Part shown: in pieces, positions 1 to 8,191 of the stretch
Numbering within the stretch: position 1 is the stretch's first letter
Layout of the letters: every line of letters begins with the position of its first letter
NCBI GenBank assembly: GCA_964482495.1
Contig: CAYZXS010000015.1
Coordinates: 14,065 to 78,064 of the forward strand
Length of the DNA: 64,000 nucleotides
Source: J029 sp964482495
GTDB taxonomy: Bacteria; Planctomycetota; UBA1135
Reading direction: 5' to 3'
Translations under genes and position numbers: made by a program
The notes under the pieces: model-generated
Databases searched by the model: none
Seen by the model: only the letters and a program-made list of their open reading frames with translations
Told to the model about the DNA's origin: nothing

Positions 1-1114
1 CTCCGGCGGTCTCCTGGGCCAAGCGTGCCATGCCGAGCACGCCGTTCATCGGCGTCCGGATCTCGTGGCTCATGCTGGCGAGGAAGTCGCTCTTGGTCCG
101 GCTGGCCTGCTCGGCGACCCCCTTGGCCTCGGCCAGCTCGGCCTGCATCCGCTCCCGCCGGGTTGCGTCATGGATGCAGATCAGCAGCGACCGCCCCCAG
201 CGGGTGGCGGTGAGGTCGAGGACCTGCGGGCATGCGGCGTGCCCCAGCCCCTGCACGGCGAGGCGCTCGCCGCTCATCGCCAGACGGGCGAGCTCCAGCC
301 GCAGCCGCGGCCCGCGGCGCCCGGAGCTGAGCTCGAAGAGGCCGTAGCCCGCGGACTCGAGCGGCCTCAGGATCTCCTGGGCGGCGGTGTTGCGGTAGAC
401 CTCGGTGAAGCCTTGGCGGGCCTCGAGGGCGGGCTCGAGGACCAAGAAGCCGTCCGGGAGCTGCTCAAGGGAGTCACGGAAGCCGCGCTCCGATTCCCGG
501 CGGACCAGCTCGTTCCGCTGCAAGGAGCGGAACAGGGAGCTGGTCACCACCACCAGCAGAGTGAGGCAGCCGAGCGCGGAGAGCCCGGCCAGGATCTCCT
601 GGGTCGGCCCGGAGACCGCAGCGCTGCCCGCCCCGCCGAAGAACCTCCACCCGAGCAGAGCGGCGAGGAAGGCGCCGGACACGCCGCCGAAGATCGAAGC
701 CCCCGGCAAGCCATAGACGAAGCCGGCCAGCACCGGCAGCAGCAGCAGCCACGGCAAGGCCCCGGAGCTGAGGCCGCCCGTGCCCAGGACCGTCGCGCCC
801 ACGGTCACGGCCGTGATCGAGAGCAGGATCCAGCCGCACAGGTCGACCGCCTTGCCCCGACGCAGCATGAGCAGCCCCCACAGGTTGAGGAGCTGGGAGC
901 CGAGGATCCCCAGACCGACCTCCAGGTAGCCGGCGGCGATGGTGGCGGCGCCGAGGATCGGCACCAACAAGAGCATCACCCCCGAAGCGGCGCTGAGGAT
1001 CCGGCGGCGCTTCTCGAGGTCGAGGCTGGCGACCGGCACGGGAAGGAACCCGGCCGAACGGGGAGACTCTGTGGGCATCGAGATCGAGGTCGAAGGCGAG
1101 GTGGTCCGGCGCAT
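1..1114 (-). CDS. Membrane-bound sensor histidine kinase, N-terminal part (cut by window edge)
   Basis: The open frame runs off the left edge, so the catalytic ATPase domain is not visible. From an ATG at 1114 (a second in-frame ATG lies at 1078; the frame is closed by a stop at 1133-1135) the first ~200 residues hold about six hydrophobic segments. A ~100-residue PAS-like stretch follows, then a HisKA helix with the phosphoacceptor H-box SHEIRTP at 50-70, ending in NGVLGMARLA at the edge. The sequence after the H-box resembles hybrid kinases of the 'MNGVLGM' type, so a receiver domain may follow outside the window. It lies just downstream of the metal-transport genes on the same strand, so it may sense something linked to that operon; this is inference from position only. 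Confidence 0.85.
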   Translation of the reverse strand, partial: MRRTTSPSTSISMPTESPRSAGFLPVPVASLDLEKRRRILSAASGVMLLLVPILGAATIAAGYLEVGLGILGSQLLNLWGLLMLRRGKAVDLCGWILLSITAVTVGATVLGTGGLSSGALPWLLLLPVLAGFVYGLPGASIFGGVSGAFLAALLGWRFFGGAGSAAVSGPTQEILAGLSALGCLTLLVVVTSSLFRSLQRNELVRRESERGFRDSLEQLPDGFLVLEPALEARQGFTEVYRNTAAQEILRPLESAGYGLFELSSGRRGPRLRLELARLAMSGERLAVQGLGHAACPQVLDLTATRWGRSLLICIHDATRRERMQAELAEAKGVAEQASRTKSDFLASMSHEIRTPMNGVLGMARLAQETAG

Positions 1115-1169
1115 CCGGACGGAACCCCGCCTCTACTTCGACCGATCACCGGCCCGACTTGAGCCGTCC

Positions 1170-2039
1170 TCAGGCCGGGCGCAGCCGCGACCAGGCGGCG
1201 TAAACGACGGCGGCGACCAGGGAGAGGATCACCGGCACCGGGCCGTAGGGCGTGTCCCAGTACAAGGACACCGGCCAGGCCAGCACCACCGCGCCGAGCC
1301 CCAAGGCAAGCACGTGGAGCAGGAAGCCGCGCAGGGTGCGGGCCACCATCCGGGCAGCGAGCGGCGGCAGGAACAGCAATCCGAAGACCAGCACCGGGCC
1401 GACGGTCATGACGCCGCCGCCGATGGCGAGGCCGACCAGCAGGATCTGGAGCTGCTCCAGCCGCGGCACCGAGTGGCCGAGCGCGGTCGCGGCGTCGGCG
1501 TCGAAGGAGAGCAACAGGAAGGGCTTGCGCCAGCGGACCAGGCCGGCGAGCACCACCGCCAGCACCACCACCAGGTATCCCAAGCCGTGCATATCCAGCA
1601 GCAGGATCTCGCCGCGGAGGATGGTCTCGGCCAGCGGCGCGGCCGCCGGACCGGCGTCGAGGAAGAGCAGCGCCAAGGCGGTGGCGACGGCGAAGCCGGC
1701 GGCGAGCCGGGCGTCGGCGTGGCTGTGGGGCGAGCGACTGGAGAGCCTGCCGAAGAACCACAGCGCCGCGCCGGCGGAGCCGACGGCGAAGGCGAACAGG
1801 TAGATCATCGGCGGGTGGCCGTGCTCCAGGAACTCGTCGAAGACCGCCGGGAAGCGCGGCATCAGGAGCAGCCCGAAGGCGAGTCCGGCGGCCGAGAACT
1901 GCGGCACGGCGACGCCCAGGAAGGCGGAGCGGCGCAGGTACATCAGGGCGCCCACCAACGGCAGCACTAGGCCGACCGCGAGGGAGGCGAGGAAGCCCTC
2001 CCGGACCATCTCCCACCAGAACAGCAGCTGCTCGCTCAT
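1170..2039 (-). CDS. znuB: Metal (zinc/manganese-type) ABC transporter permease
   Basis: This 289-residue protein is strongly hydrophobic, with about eight or nine membrane segments, as in the ABC-3 permease family (ZnuB/MntB/TroC). It should form the inner-membrane channel for a divalent metal. The start is the ATG at 2037-2039 (MSEQLLFWW), whose codon overlaps the TGA of the upstream ATPase gene in an ATGA arrangement, so translation is probably coupled. Longer upstream frames are read-through of the ATPase gene. Zinc is the likeliest substrate given the neighbours, but manganese or iron cannot be excluded from sequence. Confidence 0.88.
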   Translation of the reverse strand: MSEQLLFWWEMVREGFLASLAVGLVLPLVGALMYLRRSAFLGVAVPQFSAAGLAFGLLLMPRFPAVFDEFLEHGHPPMIYLFAFAVGSAGAALWFFGRLSSRSPHSHADARLAAGFAVATALALLFLDAGPAAAPLAETILRGEILLLDMHGLGYLVVVLAVVLAGLVRWRKPFLLLSFDADAATALGHSVPRLEQLQILLVGLAIGGGVMTVGPVLVFGLLFLPPLAARMVARTLRGFLLHVLALGLGAVVLAWPVSLYWDTPYGPVPVILSLVAAVVYAAWSRLRPA

Positions 2040-2734
2040 CCCAGGTACTCCGCGGCGCCGGCCGGGCTCAGCAGCTGCGCCGGGTCGAGCATGCGCACCG
2101 TTCCTTCGGCCACCAGGCAAGAATGCGTGGCGCGGCCCCGCAGGGAGAGCGGGTGGTGGGTCACGAGCACTTGGGCGATGGCCTCAGCCTGCAATTCGTC
2201 CAGCAGCCGGTGGATCGACGCCGTGGCGCGGGCGTCCACCCCTGAGGTCGGCTCGTCCAGCAGGAGCAGGTTCGGCGCCGAGACCAGAGCGCGAGCCAGC
2301 AGCACTCGCTGTTTCTGGCCCCCAGAGAGGGTGCCGAAGCCCTCTCCGGCGCGGTGCTCCATACCCACCCGCTCCAACGCGGCGCGGACCCGCTCCTGGT
2401 CGGCGGCCCGCTCCACGCGGAAGGCGGCCCGGCCGCGCCACAGGCCCATCCGGACCACCTCCTCGGCGCAGACGGGGAAGCGCGGGTCCAGCGCCAACTG
2501 CTGGGGTACGTATCCCAGACGCAACCCGGAGGCGCGCCGCTCCTCCCCCGCCAGAAGCGGGAGGACGCCGAGCAGGGTGCGGAGCAAGGTGCTCTTGCCG
2601 CTGCCGTTGTCGCCGACCACCGCCAGGAAGTCGCCCCGGCGGAGCTCCAGCTCCACTCCGTCCAGCACCCGGGTACCGCCGTAGCCGAGGCTGGCGTCGC
2701 GCAGGGACAGGAGCAGCTCCGGATCAGCCGCCAT
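2036..2734 (-). CDS. znuC: Metal ABC transporter ATP-binding protein
   Basis: A 232-residue ABC ATPase with all expected motifs in order: Walker A GDNGSGKST near residue 42, the signature LSGGQKQR, Walker B LLLLDEPTSG and an H-loop histidine in VTHHP. It powers the permease encoded immediately downstream. Its start overlaps the end of the substrate-binding protein gene by 11 bp and its stop overlaps the permease start by 4 bp. The grouping of solute-binding protein, ATPase and permease is that of the cluster 9 metal ABC importers (ZnuABC, MntABC). Confidence 0.92.
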   Translation of the reverse strand: MAADPELLLSLRDASLGYGGTRVLDGVELELRRGDFLAVVGDNGSGKSTLLRTLLGVLPLLAGEERRASGLRLGYVPQQLALDPRFPVCAEEVVRMGLWRGRAAFRVERAADQERVRAALERVGMEHRAGEGFGTLSGGQKQRVLLARALVSAPNLLLLDEPTSGVDARATASIHRLLDELQAEAIAQVLVTHHPLSLRGRATHSCLVAEGTVRMLDPAQLLSPAGAAEYLG

Positions 2735-3641
2735 GAGCTCCCGCGATCTGGCGCAGCAGGGAGTCGAGGTGGTCGAGATAGCCGGCGGTCTTGCGGCTGG
2801 TGCCGCAGGTGGTGGCGGCCTTGACCACGGTCACTCCGTCGAGTTTGGCGAGCGCGGCGACCCGGCGTTCGTCGTACCAGGGCTCGATCAGGAGCACCCG
2901 GATCTCCTGCTCGCGGACCGTCTTGGCCAAGCCCATCAGGTGCCGGGAACTCGGCGGCAGCCCCGGCTTGGGCTCGACGGTGCCGGCGATCTCCAGGCCG
3001 AAGCGCGCCGCCAGGTAGGGCCAGGAGTTGTGGTAGGTCAGGATTCGGGCGCCGCGGCAGGGCTCGAGCAGCTTCCGCCACTCCGCGATCTTCTTCTCGG
3101 CGCGGTCGTCCCAGACCTCCCAATTGGCCTGGAAGAGCTCGGCCCTGCCCGGGTCCAGAGCGCTCAGGTGGTCACGGATCGCCGCCGCGATCGTGCGGCC
3201 GTACACCGGATCGAGGTTGAAGTGCGGGTTGCCCATCGGGTGCAGGTCGGCGCCCTGCCCGCGGTCGAGCTTGTCCGGCACTTGCAGCGGCTCGATCAGC
3301 GACCCGAGCTCCAGGTAACCGGCGCCGCCCGGCCGCACCGCGGGCTTGCGCACCTTGTGCAGCAACGCCGGCATGAAGGAGTGCTCGTAGTGCAGCCCCA
3401 TCACGATCACCGCGTCGGCCCGCGACAGCTTGAGCAGCATCGAGGGCTTGGCGATCACGCCGTGCGGGTCGTCGCCGGGCCGCACGAAGCCGTGCACCTC
3501 GACCGCGTCGCCGCCGATGGTCTCGGTGAGGGAGACCAGGTCGGCGATCGTGGTGACCACCTTGAGCGGCTCCTGGGCCAGGAGGGCGGCGCTCGGGCCG
3601 ACGCCCAGGGCGAGGGCGAGGAGGAGAAGGGGGCGCTTCAT
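2724..3641 (-). CDS. znuA: Periplasmic metal-binding protein of the ABC importer
   Basis: A 305-residue protein with an N-terminal signal peptide (MKRPLLLLALALG..., probably cleaved before QEP). The cluster A-I fold is recognisable from three conserved histidine contexts that normally hold the metal: DDPHG, NPHFNLDP and LTYHNSW. The acidic fourth ligand is probably in the WYDERR region. It lacks the long His-rich loop found in many ZnuA proteins. The ATG at 3641 shares a base with the stop of the upstream barrel gene (TGATG), which decides the start over an in-frame upstream ATG at 3686. Zinc is favoured by context; manganese is possible. Confidence 0.9.
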   Translation of the reverse strand: MKRPLLLLALALGVGPSAALLAQEPLKVVTTIADLVSLTETIGGDAVEVHGFVRPGDDPHGVIAKPSMLLKLSRADAVIVMGLHYEHSFMPALLHKVRKPAVRPGGAGYLELGSLIEPLQVPDKLDRGQGADLHPMGNPHFNLDPVYGRTIAAAIRDHLSALDPGRAELFQANWEVWDDRAEKKIAEWRKLLEPCRGARILTYHNSWPYLAARFGLEIAGTVEPKPGLPPSSRHLMGLAKTVREQEIRVLLIEPWYDERRVAALAKLDGVTVVKAATTCGTSRKTAGYLDHLDSLLRQIAGAHGG

Positions 3642-4894
3642 CACCAGTCCACCGAGTGGGAGTGGGAGCCGAGGATCACGGTCCACTGCAGACCCAGGAC
3701 AAGATAGTCCTCCCGGCCGGGGCCCGGGTTCTCATGGGCGAGCTGGACCCGCAGGCGGTTGAATTCGGACAAGTACCAGCTCAGGAAGACCGCTTGGGTG
3801 GCGCCAGCGTCGAAGCCCTGCAGCCAATCGCCGGCCCCCTCTTCGGCGTGTTCCCACCAGGCGGCCTGGGCGCCGGCGGCCCAGCGCGGGCTGAATTGGT
3901 GCTCGTAGAAGCCCCAGAGGCCGTTGGCGCTGCCGGACTCGAGGGCGCCGGCGGGCGTCTCGTGCTGGCCGAGGTGATGCCACAGCTCCACACCGACGGT
4001 GTCGCCGCTCTGGGTCGAGGCGTCGACGCTGCGCCAGGTCAGGTCGAGCGCGGTGACCGCCTTGCGCAGCTCCAGCCGCTCCTCGTCGCCGCTGTCCGCG
4101 ACGCCGTCCGGATCCTCATAGTGCAGACGGCCGGGGGCGTAGAGGCCGCTCAGACCCCACTGGAAGTAGCCGTTGCTGCCGACGTCGTGCTGGCCGGTCA
4201 CCCGGCCGGTGGCGGTCCAGTTGTCGAGAGCGACCCGGCCGAAGGGCTCGGCCCCGCCGTGATCGTGGCCGCCGCCGTCATGGTCGTGGCCCTCAGCGCC
4301 GGAGCCGAGGCCGAGGGACCAGCGCACAGGCACGTCGCCGACGCCGGTCCACTGGTGGAGCTCGAGGCCGTCGAGGATCTGCGGGCCGCCGAGAAACTCA
4401 CGGCGCACGCCATCCTCGTTGAGGAAGGGCTTGTCGTGGGTGTGGGTGGTGTTCCACTTGCCGAAGTCGGAGAAGAAGCGGCCGGCGCGAAGGGAGAGGT
4501 CGGCAGGCAGCTGGTCGAACCACATCGCGGCCTCCTCGATCTCGACCGAGGACTCGTGGCCGCTGTCGGCCCCCACCAAGTAGACGTAGGCCCAGCCCAG
4601 CGGGTCGATGCGGTGGGCCAGGTTCAATTCGACGCTGCGGGCGCGGAGCTGGTTGTAGCGCTCAGCGCCATCGTCGAGGCCCGAGAACTCGGCCACCACG
4701 TCGATGGCGAGGCCGATGGCGGGGTTGAAGGAGTTGTCGAACAGGCCGAGGAAGCCGGACTGGCTGCCGCCCATGCGGCCAGGCTGGGCGCTGAGGTCGG
4801 CGCCGGCAGCCGGCTCCTGGACGGGAGCTTGAGCGAGGGCGGGGGTCGCCAGCGCGAGCAGCGCTGCGGCGGAGAAGGGACGAATTCGGGGCAT
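3641..4894 (-). CDS. Outer-membrane beta-barrel protein with His-rich segment, metal-uptake associated
   Basis: A 417-residue secreted protein starting MPRIRPFSAAALLALA with a signal peptide cleaved after PALA. The body is rich in alternating aromatic/polar strands (for example YFQWGLSGLYAPG, VELWHHLG) and ends in an aromatic residue (SVDW), as expected for an outer-membrane barrel. Two histidine-rich stretches, THTHDK and HDHDGGGHDHGG, could bind divalent metal. It is the gene directly before the metal-binding protein, coupled by a TGATG overlap, so a role in passing or capturing metal at the outer membrane is likely. I do not recognise a named family. A longer in-frame start at 4936 would spoil the signal peptide. 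Confidence 0.75.
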   Translation of the reverse strand: MPRIRPFSAAALLALATPALAQAPVQEPAAGADLSAQPGRMGGSQSGFLGLFDNSFNPAIGLAIDVVAEFSGLDDGAERYNQLRARSVELNLAHRIDPLGWAYVYLVGADSGHESSVEIEEAAMWFDQLPADLSLRAGRFFSDFGKWNTTHTHDKPFLNEDGVRREFLGGPQILDGLELHQWTGVGDVPVRWSLGLGSGAEGHDHDGGGHDHGGAEPFGRVALDNWTATGRVTGQHDVGSNGYFQWGLSGLYAPGRLHYEDPDGVADSGDEERLELRKAVTALDLTWRSVDASTQSGDTVGVELWHHLGQHETPAGALESGSANGLWGFYEHQFSPRWAAGAQAAWWEHAEEGAGDWLQGFDAGATQAVFLSWYLSEFNRLRVQLAHENPGPGREDYLVLGLQWTVILGSHSHSVDW

Positions 4895-5010
4895 GATGCC
4901 TTGGTTTCTGGTTCCAGGATCGGAAGGAAGGCTCACCGCCAGCCCGGAATGGTGGCGGCGAGGTAGCCGTGGGCGTCGCCCGGGAACGGGGACGCGTCCG
5001 GAATCCGGAA

Positions 5011-5283
5011 TCAGAGGGGTGGCGCGCGGCCGAGGCGGCGCCCGCGGAGCTCCCGATCGGGGAGCAGGTCGGCGGGTTCGCTGGCGAGACCGCGGAAGTC
5101 CGCTTCGAAGCTGCTCTCGGAGCCGCCGCCCTGCGGCAGGTCCAGCCCGGCGAGGCTGAGGCAGAGGTCGCAGCTGGAGTCCGCGTCACCGGCGTGCTCG
5201 CCGATGTGCAAGCCCACGTGGACCGCGCCGGCGAGGACCAGCAGGGCCAACAGGAGGGCGGAGAGACGGGACGTCCAACTCAT
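5011..5283 (-). CDS. Small membrane-anchored Cys/His protein at head of metal operon
   Basis: A 90-residue protein (MSWTSRLSALLLALLVL...) with one N-terminal hydrophobic segment and then a short motif with His, Asp and a CDLC pair (HVGLHIGEH ... SSCDLC). This layout resembles DUF2946-like small proteins often found beside metal-transport genes, and the CxxC plus histidines could hold a metal ion. It is the first gene of the minus-strand metal operon, 116 bp ahead of the barrel gene. The ATG at 5283 is preferred because the hydrophobic segment starts right after it. Function unknown. Confidence 0.6.
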   Translation of the reverse strand: MSWTSRLSALLLALLVLAGAVHVGLHIGEHAGDADSSCDLCLSLAGLDLPQGGGSESSFEADFRGLASEPADLLPDRELRGRRLGRAPPL

Positions 5284-5320
5284 GCCAGGGCGGAGTATAC
5301 CATTGGGGGAATTGCCCCCC
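5284..5320. promoter_or_regulatory. Divergent promoter region between metal operon and moaA
   Basis: Only 37 bp separate the two divergent starts. They contain GTATAC (5295-5300), a palindromic -10-like core (TATACT read on the minus strand), and an inverted repeat TGGGGG/CCCCCA (5304-5309 and 5316-5321) whose right arm ends on the moaA ATG. No Shine-Dalgarno is visible before moaA, so its mRNA may be nearly leaderless. The repeat does not match a Zur or Fur box that I know. Confidence 0.35.
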
Positions 5321-6343
5321 ATGACCACGCTCGACCGCCACGACCGGCCCGTGCGCAGCCTGCGCCTCTCGCTCACGGACCGCTGCAACCTGCGCTGCGC
5401 GTACTGCATGCCGGAGGAGGACTACCACTGGCTGCCGCGGAACGACATCCTCCACTTCGAGGAGCTGTCGCGGCTGGTGGACGCCTTCACCGACCTCGGC
5501 GTGGACCGGCTCCGGCTGACCGGCGGCGAGCCGCTGTTGCGGCAGGACCTGCCGCAGCTGATCGAGCTGCTTGCGGCCAAGCCGGCGCTGCGCGACCTGG
5601 CGATGACCACCAACGGCCTGCGCTTGGCGGCCCACGCCGCGGCGCTGAAGCGGGCCGGCTTGCACCGGCTCACCCTCAGCCTGGACACGCTCGACGACGA
5701 GCGCTTCCGCCGCCTCACCCGCCGCGACGGCCTGCCCCGGATCCTCGAGGGCCTCGACGCCGCCGCCGAGGCCGGCTTCACCGGCACCAAGCTGAACATG
5801 GTCGTGATCCGCGGCTTCAACGACGACGAGCTGCTGCCGATGCTGGTCTTCGGCCGCCGCTACGGCGCCCAGGTCCGCTTCATCGAGTACATGGACGTCG
5901 GCGGCGCCAGCGGCTGGTCGATGGCCCAGGTCGTGCCCAAGCAGGAGATCCTGGAGCGGATCGCCGAGGCCTACGGCGCCGCGCCCGAGCCGCTGCCCGG
6001 CCGCGGCAGCGCCCCCGCCTGCGACTACCGGCTGCCCGACGGCAGCAGCTTCGGCGTCATCGCCTCGACCACCGAGCCCTTCTGCGGCGGCTGCGACCGC
6101 AGCCGGGTGACCGCCGACGGCATGTGGTTCTTGTGCTTGTACGCCTTGGCCGGCAACGACCTGCGCGGGGTGCTGCGCGGCGGCGCCGACGACCAGGCGC
6201 TGCGACAGCACCTGCGGCAGATCTGGGGGGCGCGCGAGGACCGGGGCGCCGAGGACCGCCTGGAGCTCCACGGGCAGGACCGGATCGCGCAGAGCGGCGA
6301 GGACGGCCCCTTCCACAACGAGATGCACGTCCGCGGCGGCTGA
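5321..6343 (+). CDS. moaA: GTP 3',8-cyclase MoaA (molybdenum cofactor biosynthesis)
   Basis: A 340-residue radical SAM enzyme that starts molybdopterin synthesis from GTP with MoaC. The N-terminal cluster motif is C22-x3-C26-x2-C29 (CNLRCAYC). The C-terminal second iron-sulphur site is present as C255, C258 and C272 (CGGC ... FLC), and the protein ends in the Gly-Gly needed for activity (RGG). The ATG at 5321 gives the usual short lead before the radical SAM core. The product is relevant to this window because a molybdenum hydroxylase is encoded at 35617-39484. No moaC, moeA or other cofactor genes are nearby. Confidence 0.96.
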   Translation: MTTLDRHDRPVRSLRLSLTDRCNLRCAYCMPEEDYHWLPRNDILHFEELSRLVDAFTDLGVDRLRLTGGEPLLRQDLPQLIELLAAKPALRDLAMTTNGLRLAAHAAALKRAGLHRLTLSLDTLDDERFRRLTRRDGLPRILEGLDAAAEAGFTGTKLNMVVIRGFNDDELLPMLVFGRRYGAQVRFIEYMDVGGASGWSMAQVVPKQEILERIAEAYGAAPEPLPGRGSAPACDYRLPDGSSFGVIASTTEPFCGGCDRSRVTADGMWFLCLYALAGNDLRGVLRGGADDQALRQHLRQIWGAREDRGAEDRLELHGQDRIAQSGEDGPFHNEMHVRGG

Positions 6344-6344
6344 G

Positions 6345-7148
6345 ATGGAGATCGACCTGCTCGCCAGCGGCTCGAGCGGCAACTGCGCCCTGATCCGCGC
6401 CGGGAGCGGCCTCTCCCGCACCACCCTGGTGCTGGACTGCGGCATCGCCATGCGCACCGCCCGCGACTTCGCCCGCGACCTCGGGGTCGAGTTGGGCGCG
6501 GTCGACAGCGTCCTGCTCAGCCACCACCACAGCGACCACAGCGCAAAGGTGGTGCCGGTGGCGGCGCGCGCCAAGTGCCCGCTGTGGGCCCACCCGGAGG
6601 CGCTCACCACCCACCCCCACACCTCGGAGTCGGAGCGGCGGCGGCGCAAGATCGACCACCGGCCCTTCCAGAGCGGCGAGTGGTTCGAGGCCGGCGGGAT
6701 CCGGGTGTTGCCGGTGCGCTTGTCCCATGACGCCGAGCCCACCCACGGCTTCGTCTTCGAGGCCGACGGCCAGCGCGCCGGCTTCTTCACCGACCTCGGC
6801 ACCGCCGACGCCCTGAGCCGCGAGCTGGTCGAGGACCTGGACCTGCTGGTGCTCGAGTCCAACCACGACCGCCAGATGCTGCGCGACGGCCGCTACCCGG
6901 CCTACCTCAAGGCGCGCGTCGGCGGCGACCAGGGACACCTCAGCAACGACCAGACCGCCGACTTCCTGCGCGACCGCTGCCCGCTCGGCCTGAAGGGGCT
7001 GGCGCTGGCGCACCTCAGCGAGCGCAACAACGCGCCGCTGTTCGCGCTCGAGGCGGCCGGCCAGGCCTTGCGCGACGCCGGGAGATCCGAACTCGTTCCG
7101 GAGGTCGCCCCCAAGCGCGGTATCCTGCGGATCGGCTCGTTGGACTGA
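6345..7148 (+). CDS. Metallo-beta-lactamase-fold hydrolase, YycJ/WalJ-like
   Basis: A 267-residue MBL-fold protein with an N-terminal LASGSSGN turn and the metal motif SHHHSDH near residue 65. Further metal ligands are likely at the SHDAEPTHG, FTDLG and ESNHD segments and at LAHLSERNN near the C-terminus. The LLASGSSGNC start and the LAHLSxxNN end are typical of the YycJ/WalJ family of putative 5'-exonucleases or phosphodiesterases. It starts one base after the moaA stop, so the two are co-transcribed, although no functional link is obvious. The exact substrate cannot be read from the sequence. Confidence 0.88.
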   Translation: MEIDLLASGSSGNCALIRAGSGLSRTTLVLDCGIAMRTARDFARDLGVELGAVDSVLLSHHHSDHSAKVVPVAARAKCPLWAHPEALTTHPHTSESERRRRKIDHRPFQSGEWFEAGGIRVLPVRLSHDAEPTHGFVFEADGQRAGFFTDLGTADALSRELVEDLDLLVLESNHDRQMLRDGRYPAYLKARVGGDQGHLSNDQTADFLRDRCPLGLKGLALAHLSERNNAPLFALEAAGQALRDAGRSELVPEVAPKRGILRIGSLD

Positions 7149-7174
7149 TCCTCGCCTCCGGGCCTGCTCCGTTC

Positions 7175-7393
7175 ATGCCTGAGCCCTATTTCCTGCTGAG
7201 TCCGTTCCCAGCGATCGCCATGGGGGCCTTCTTCTTGTGGCTCGGCTGGACCATTCGGCGCCCGATCGTCACCCGGCGCGGCGGTCGTCGACGGGCGCCG
7301 ACGCCGCAATTCGTCGGCGGCGCGGTGTTCTTCGCGCTCGGCGTTGCCAGTCTCCTGTCCGGCGCCGCCGGCCTGATCCGAGCCTGGCTCTAA
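7175..7393 (+). CDS. Small two-segment membrane protein, unknown
   Basis: A 72-residue hypothetical protein with two hydrophobic helices (about residues 10-25 and 47-68) separated by a strongly basic loop (RRGGRRR). It follows the MBL-fold gene by 26 bp in the same direction and its stop overlaps the stop of the convergent glycosyltransferase gene by 3 bp. No family recognised; reality as a gene is supported only by the membrane topology and position. Confidence 0.5.
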   Translation: MPEPYFLLSPFPAIAMGAFFLWLGWTIRRPIVTRRGGRRRAPTPQFVGGAVFFALGVASLLSGAAGLIRAWL

Positions 7394-8094
7394 GCCAGCA
7401 GGTTGTACTTGGTGATGTGCCAGAGGGCGGCGACGCCGTCCTTCCAGCCGATCTTCTTGCCCTCGGCGTAGTCGCGGCCGTAGTAGCTGATCGGCACCTC
7501 GTAGACCCGGATCCGGCTGCCGTCGGGGCGGCGGCGGCGGGCGATCTTGGCCGTGATCTCGGGCTCGAAGCCGAAGCGGTTGGACTCGATCTTGATCCCG
7601 TCCAGCACCTCGCGCTTGAAGACCTTGTAGCAGGTCTCCATGTCGGTCAGGTTCAGGTTGGTGAACATGTTCGACACCCAGGTGAGGAAGTTGTTCGCCA
7701 TCTGGTGCCAGTACATGTGCACCCGGCTCATGCGCGAGCCCTTGAAGCGCGAGCCATAAACGACGTCGGCCAGGCCCTTCTCGATCGGCTCGAGCAGGAT
7801 CGGGTATTCGGCCGGGTCGTACTCGAGGTCGGCGTCCTGGATCAGGATGACGTCGCCGGTGGCGTGCTCGATGCCGGTGCGCAGCGCCGCGCCCTTGCCC
7901 TGGTTGACCGAGTGGTAGAAGACCTTGATGTCCGGGTCGGACTCCAGGCCCTCCAGGATCTGCCGGCTGGAGTCCGCCGAGCAGTCGTCGATGAAGACGA
8001 TCTCCTTCTCGTAAGGGGTGGCGCGGACCCGGCCGAGGATCTCCTCGAGGGTCTTCTCTTCGTTGTACACCGGGATGATGACCGACAGCTTCAC
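7390..8094 (-). CDS. Family 2 glycosyltransferase, DPM1-like (polyprenyl-phosphate sugar transferase)
   Basis: A 234-residue GT-A fold enzyme starting MKLSVIIPVYNEEKTL. The nucleotide-sugar motifs FIDDCSAD and the metal-binding IQDADLEYDP are clear. It resembles the soluble catalytic domain of dolichol-phosphate mannosyltransferase-type enzymes without a C-terminal membrane domain, so it probably moves a sugar to undecaprenyl phosphate or to an envelope glycan at the inner face of the membrane. It stands alone; upstream is a 97-bp gap with no clear signal, downstream it converges on the small membrane protein gene. Confidence 0.9.
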   Translation of the reverse strand: MKLSVIIPVYNEEKTLEEILGRVRATPYEKEIVFIDDCSADSSRQILEGLESDPDIKVFYHSVNQGKGAALRTGIEHATGDVILIQDADLEYDPAEYPILLEPIEKGLADVVYGSRFKGSRMSRVHMYWHQMANNFLTWVSNMFTNLNLTDMETCYKVFKREVLDGIKIESNRFGFEPEITAKIARRRRPDGSRIRVYEVPISYYGRDYAEGKKIGWKDGVAALWHITKYNLLA

Positions 8095-8191
8095 GGTAGC
8101 TCCTGTGGAGGGGGGCGCGGGCCAGACGAGGCTGGCGCGGACCCGTGAGCGGAAGTCTACCCCGTCCCCAAGGCGTTCGCCGGCCGGAAGA

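Noticed and set aside
3656..4966. 436-codon plus-strand frame opposite the outer-membrane barrel gene
   Set aside because: Antisense to a gene with a clear signal peptide and operon coupling; no motif in the product.
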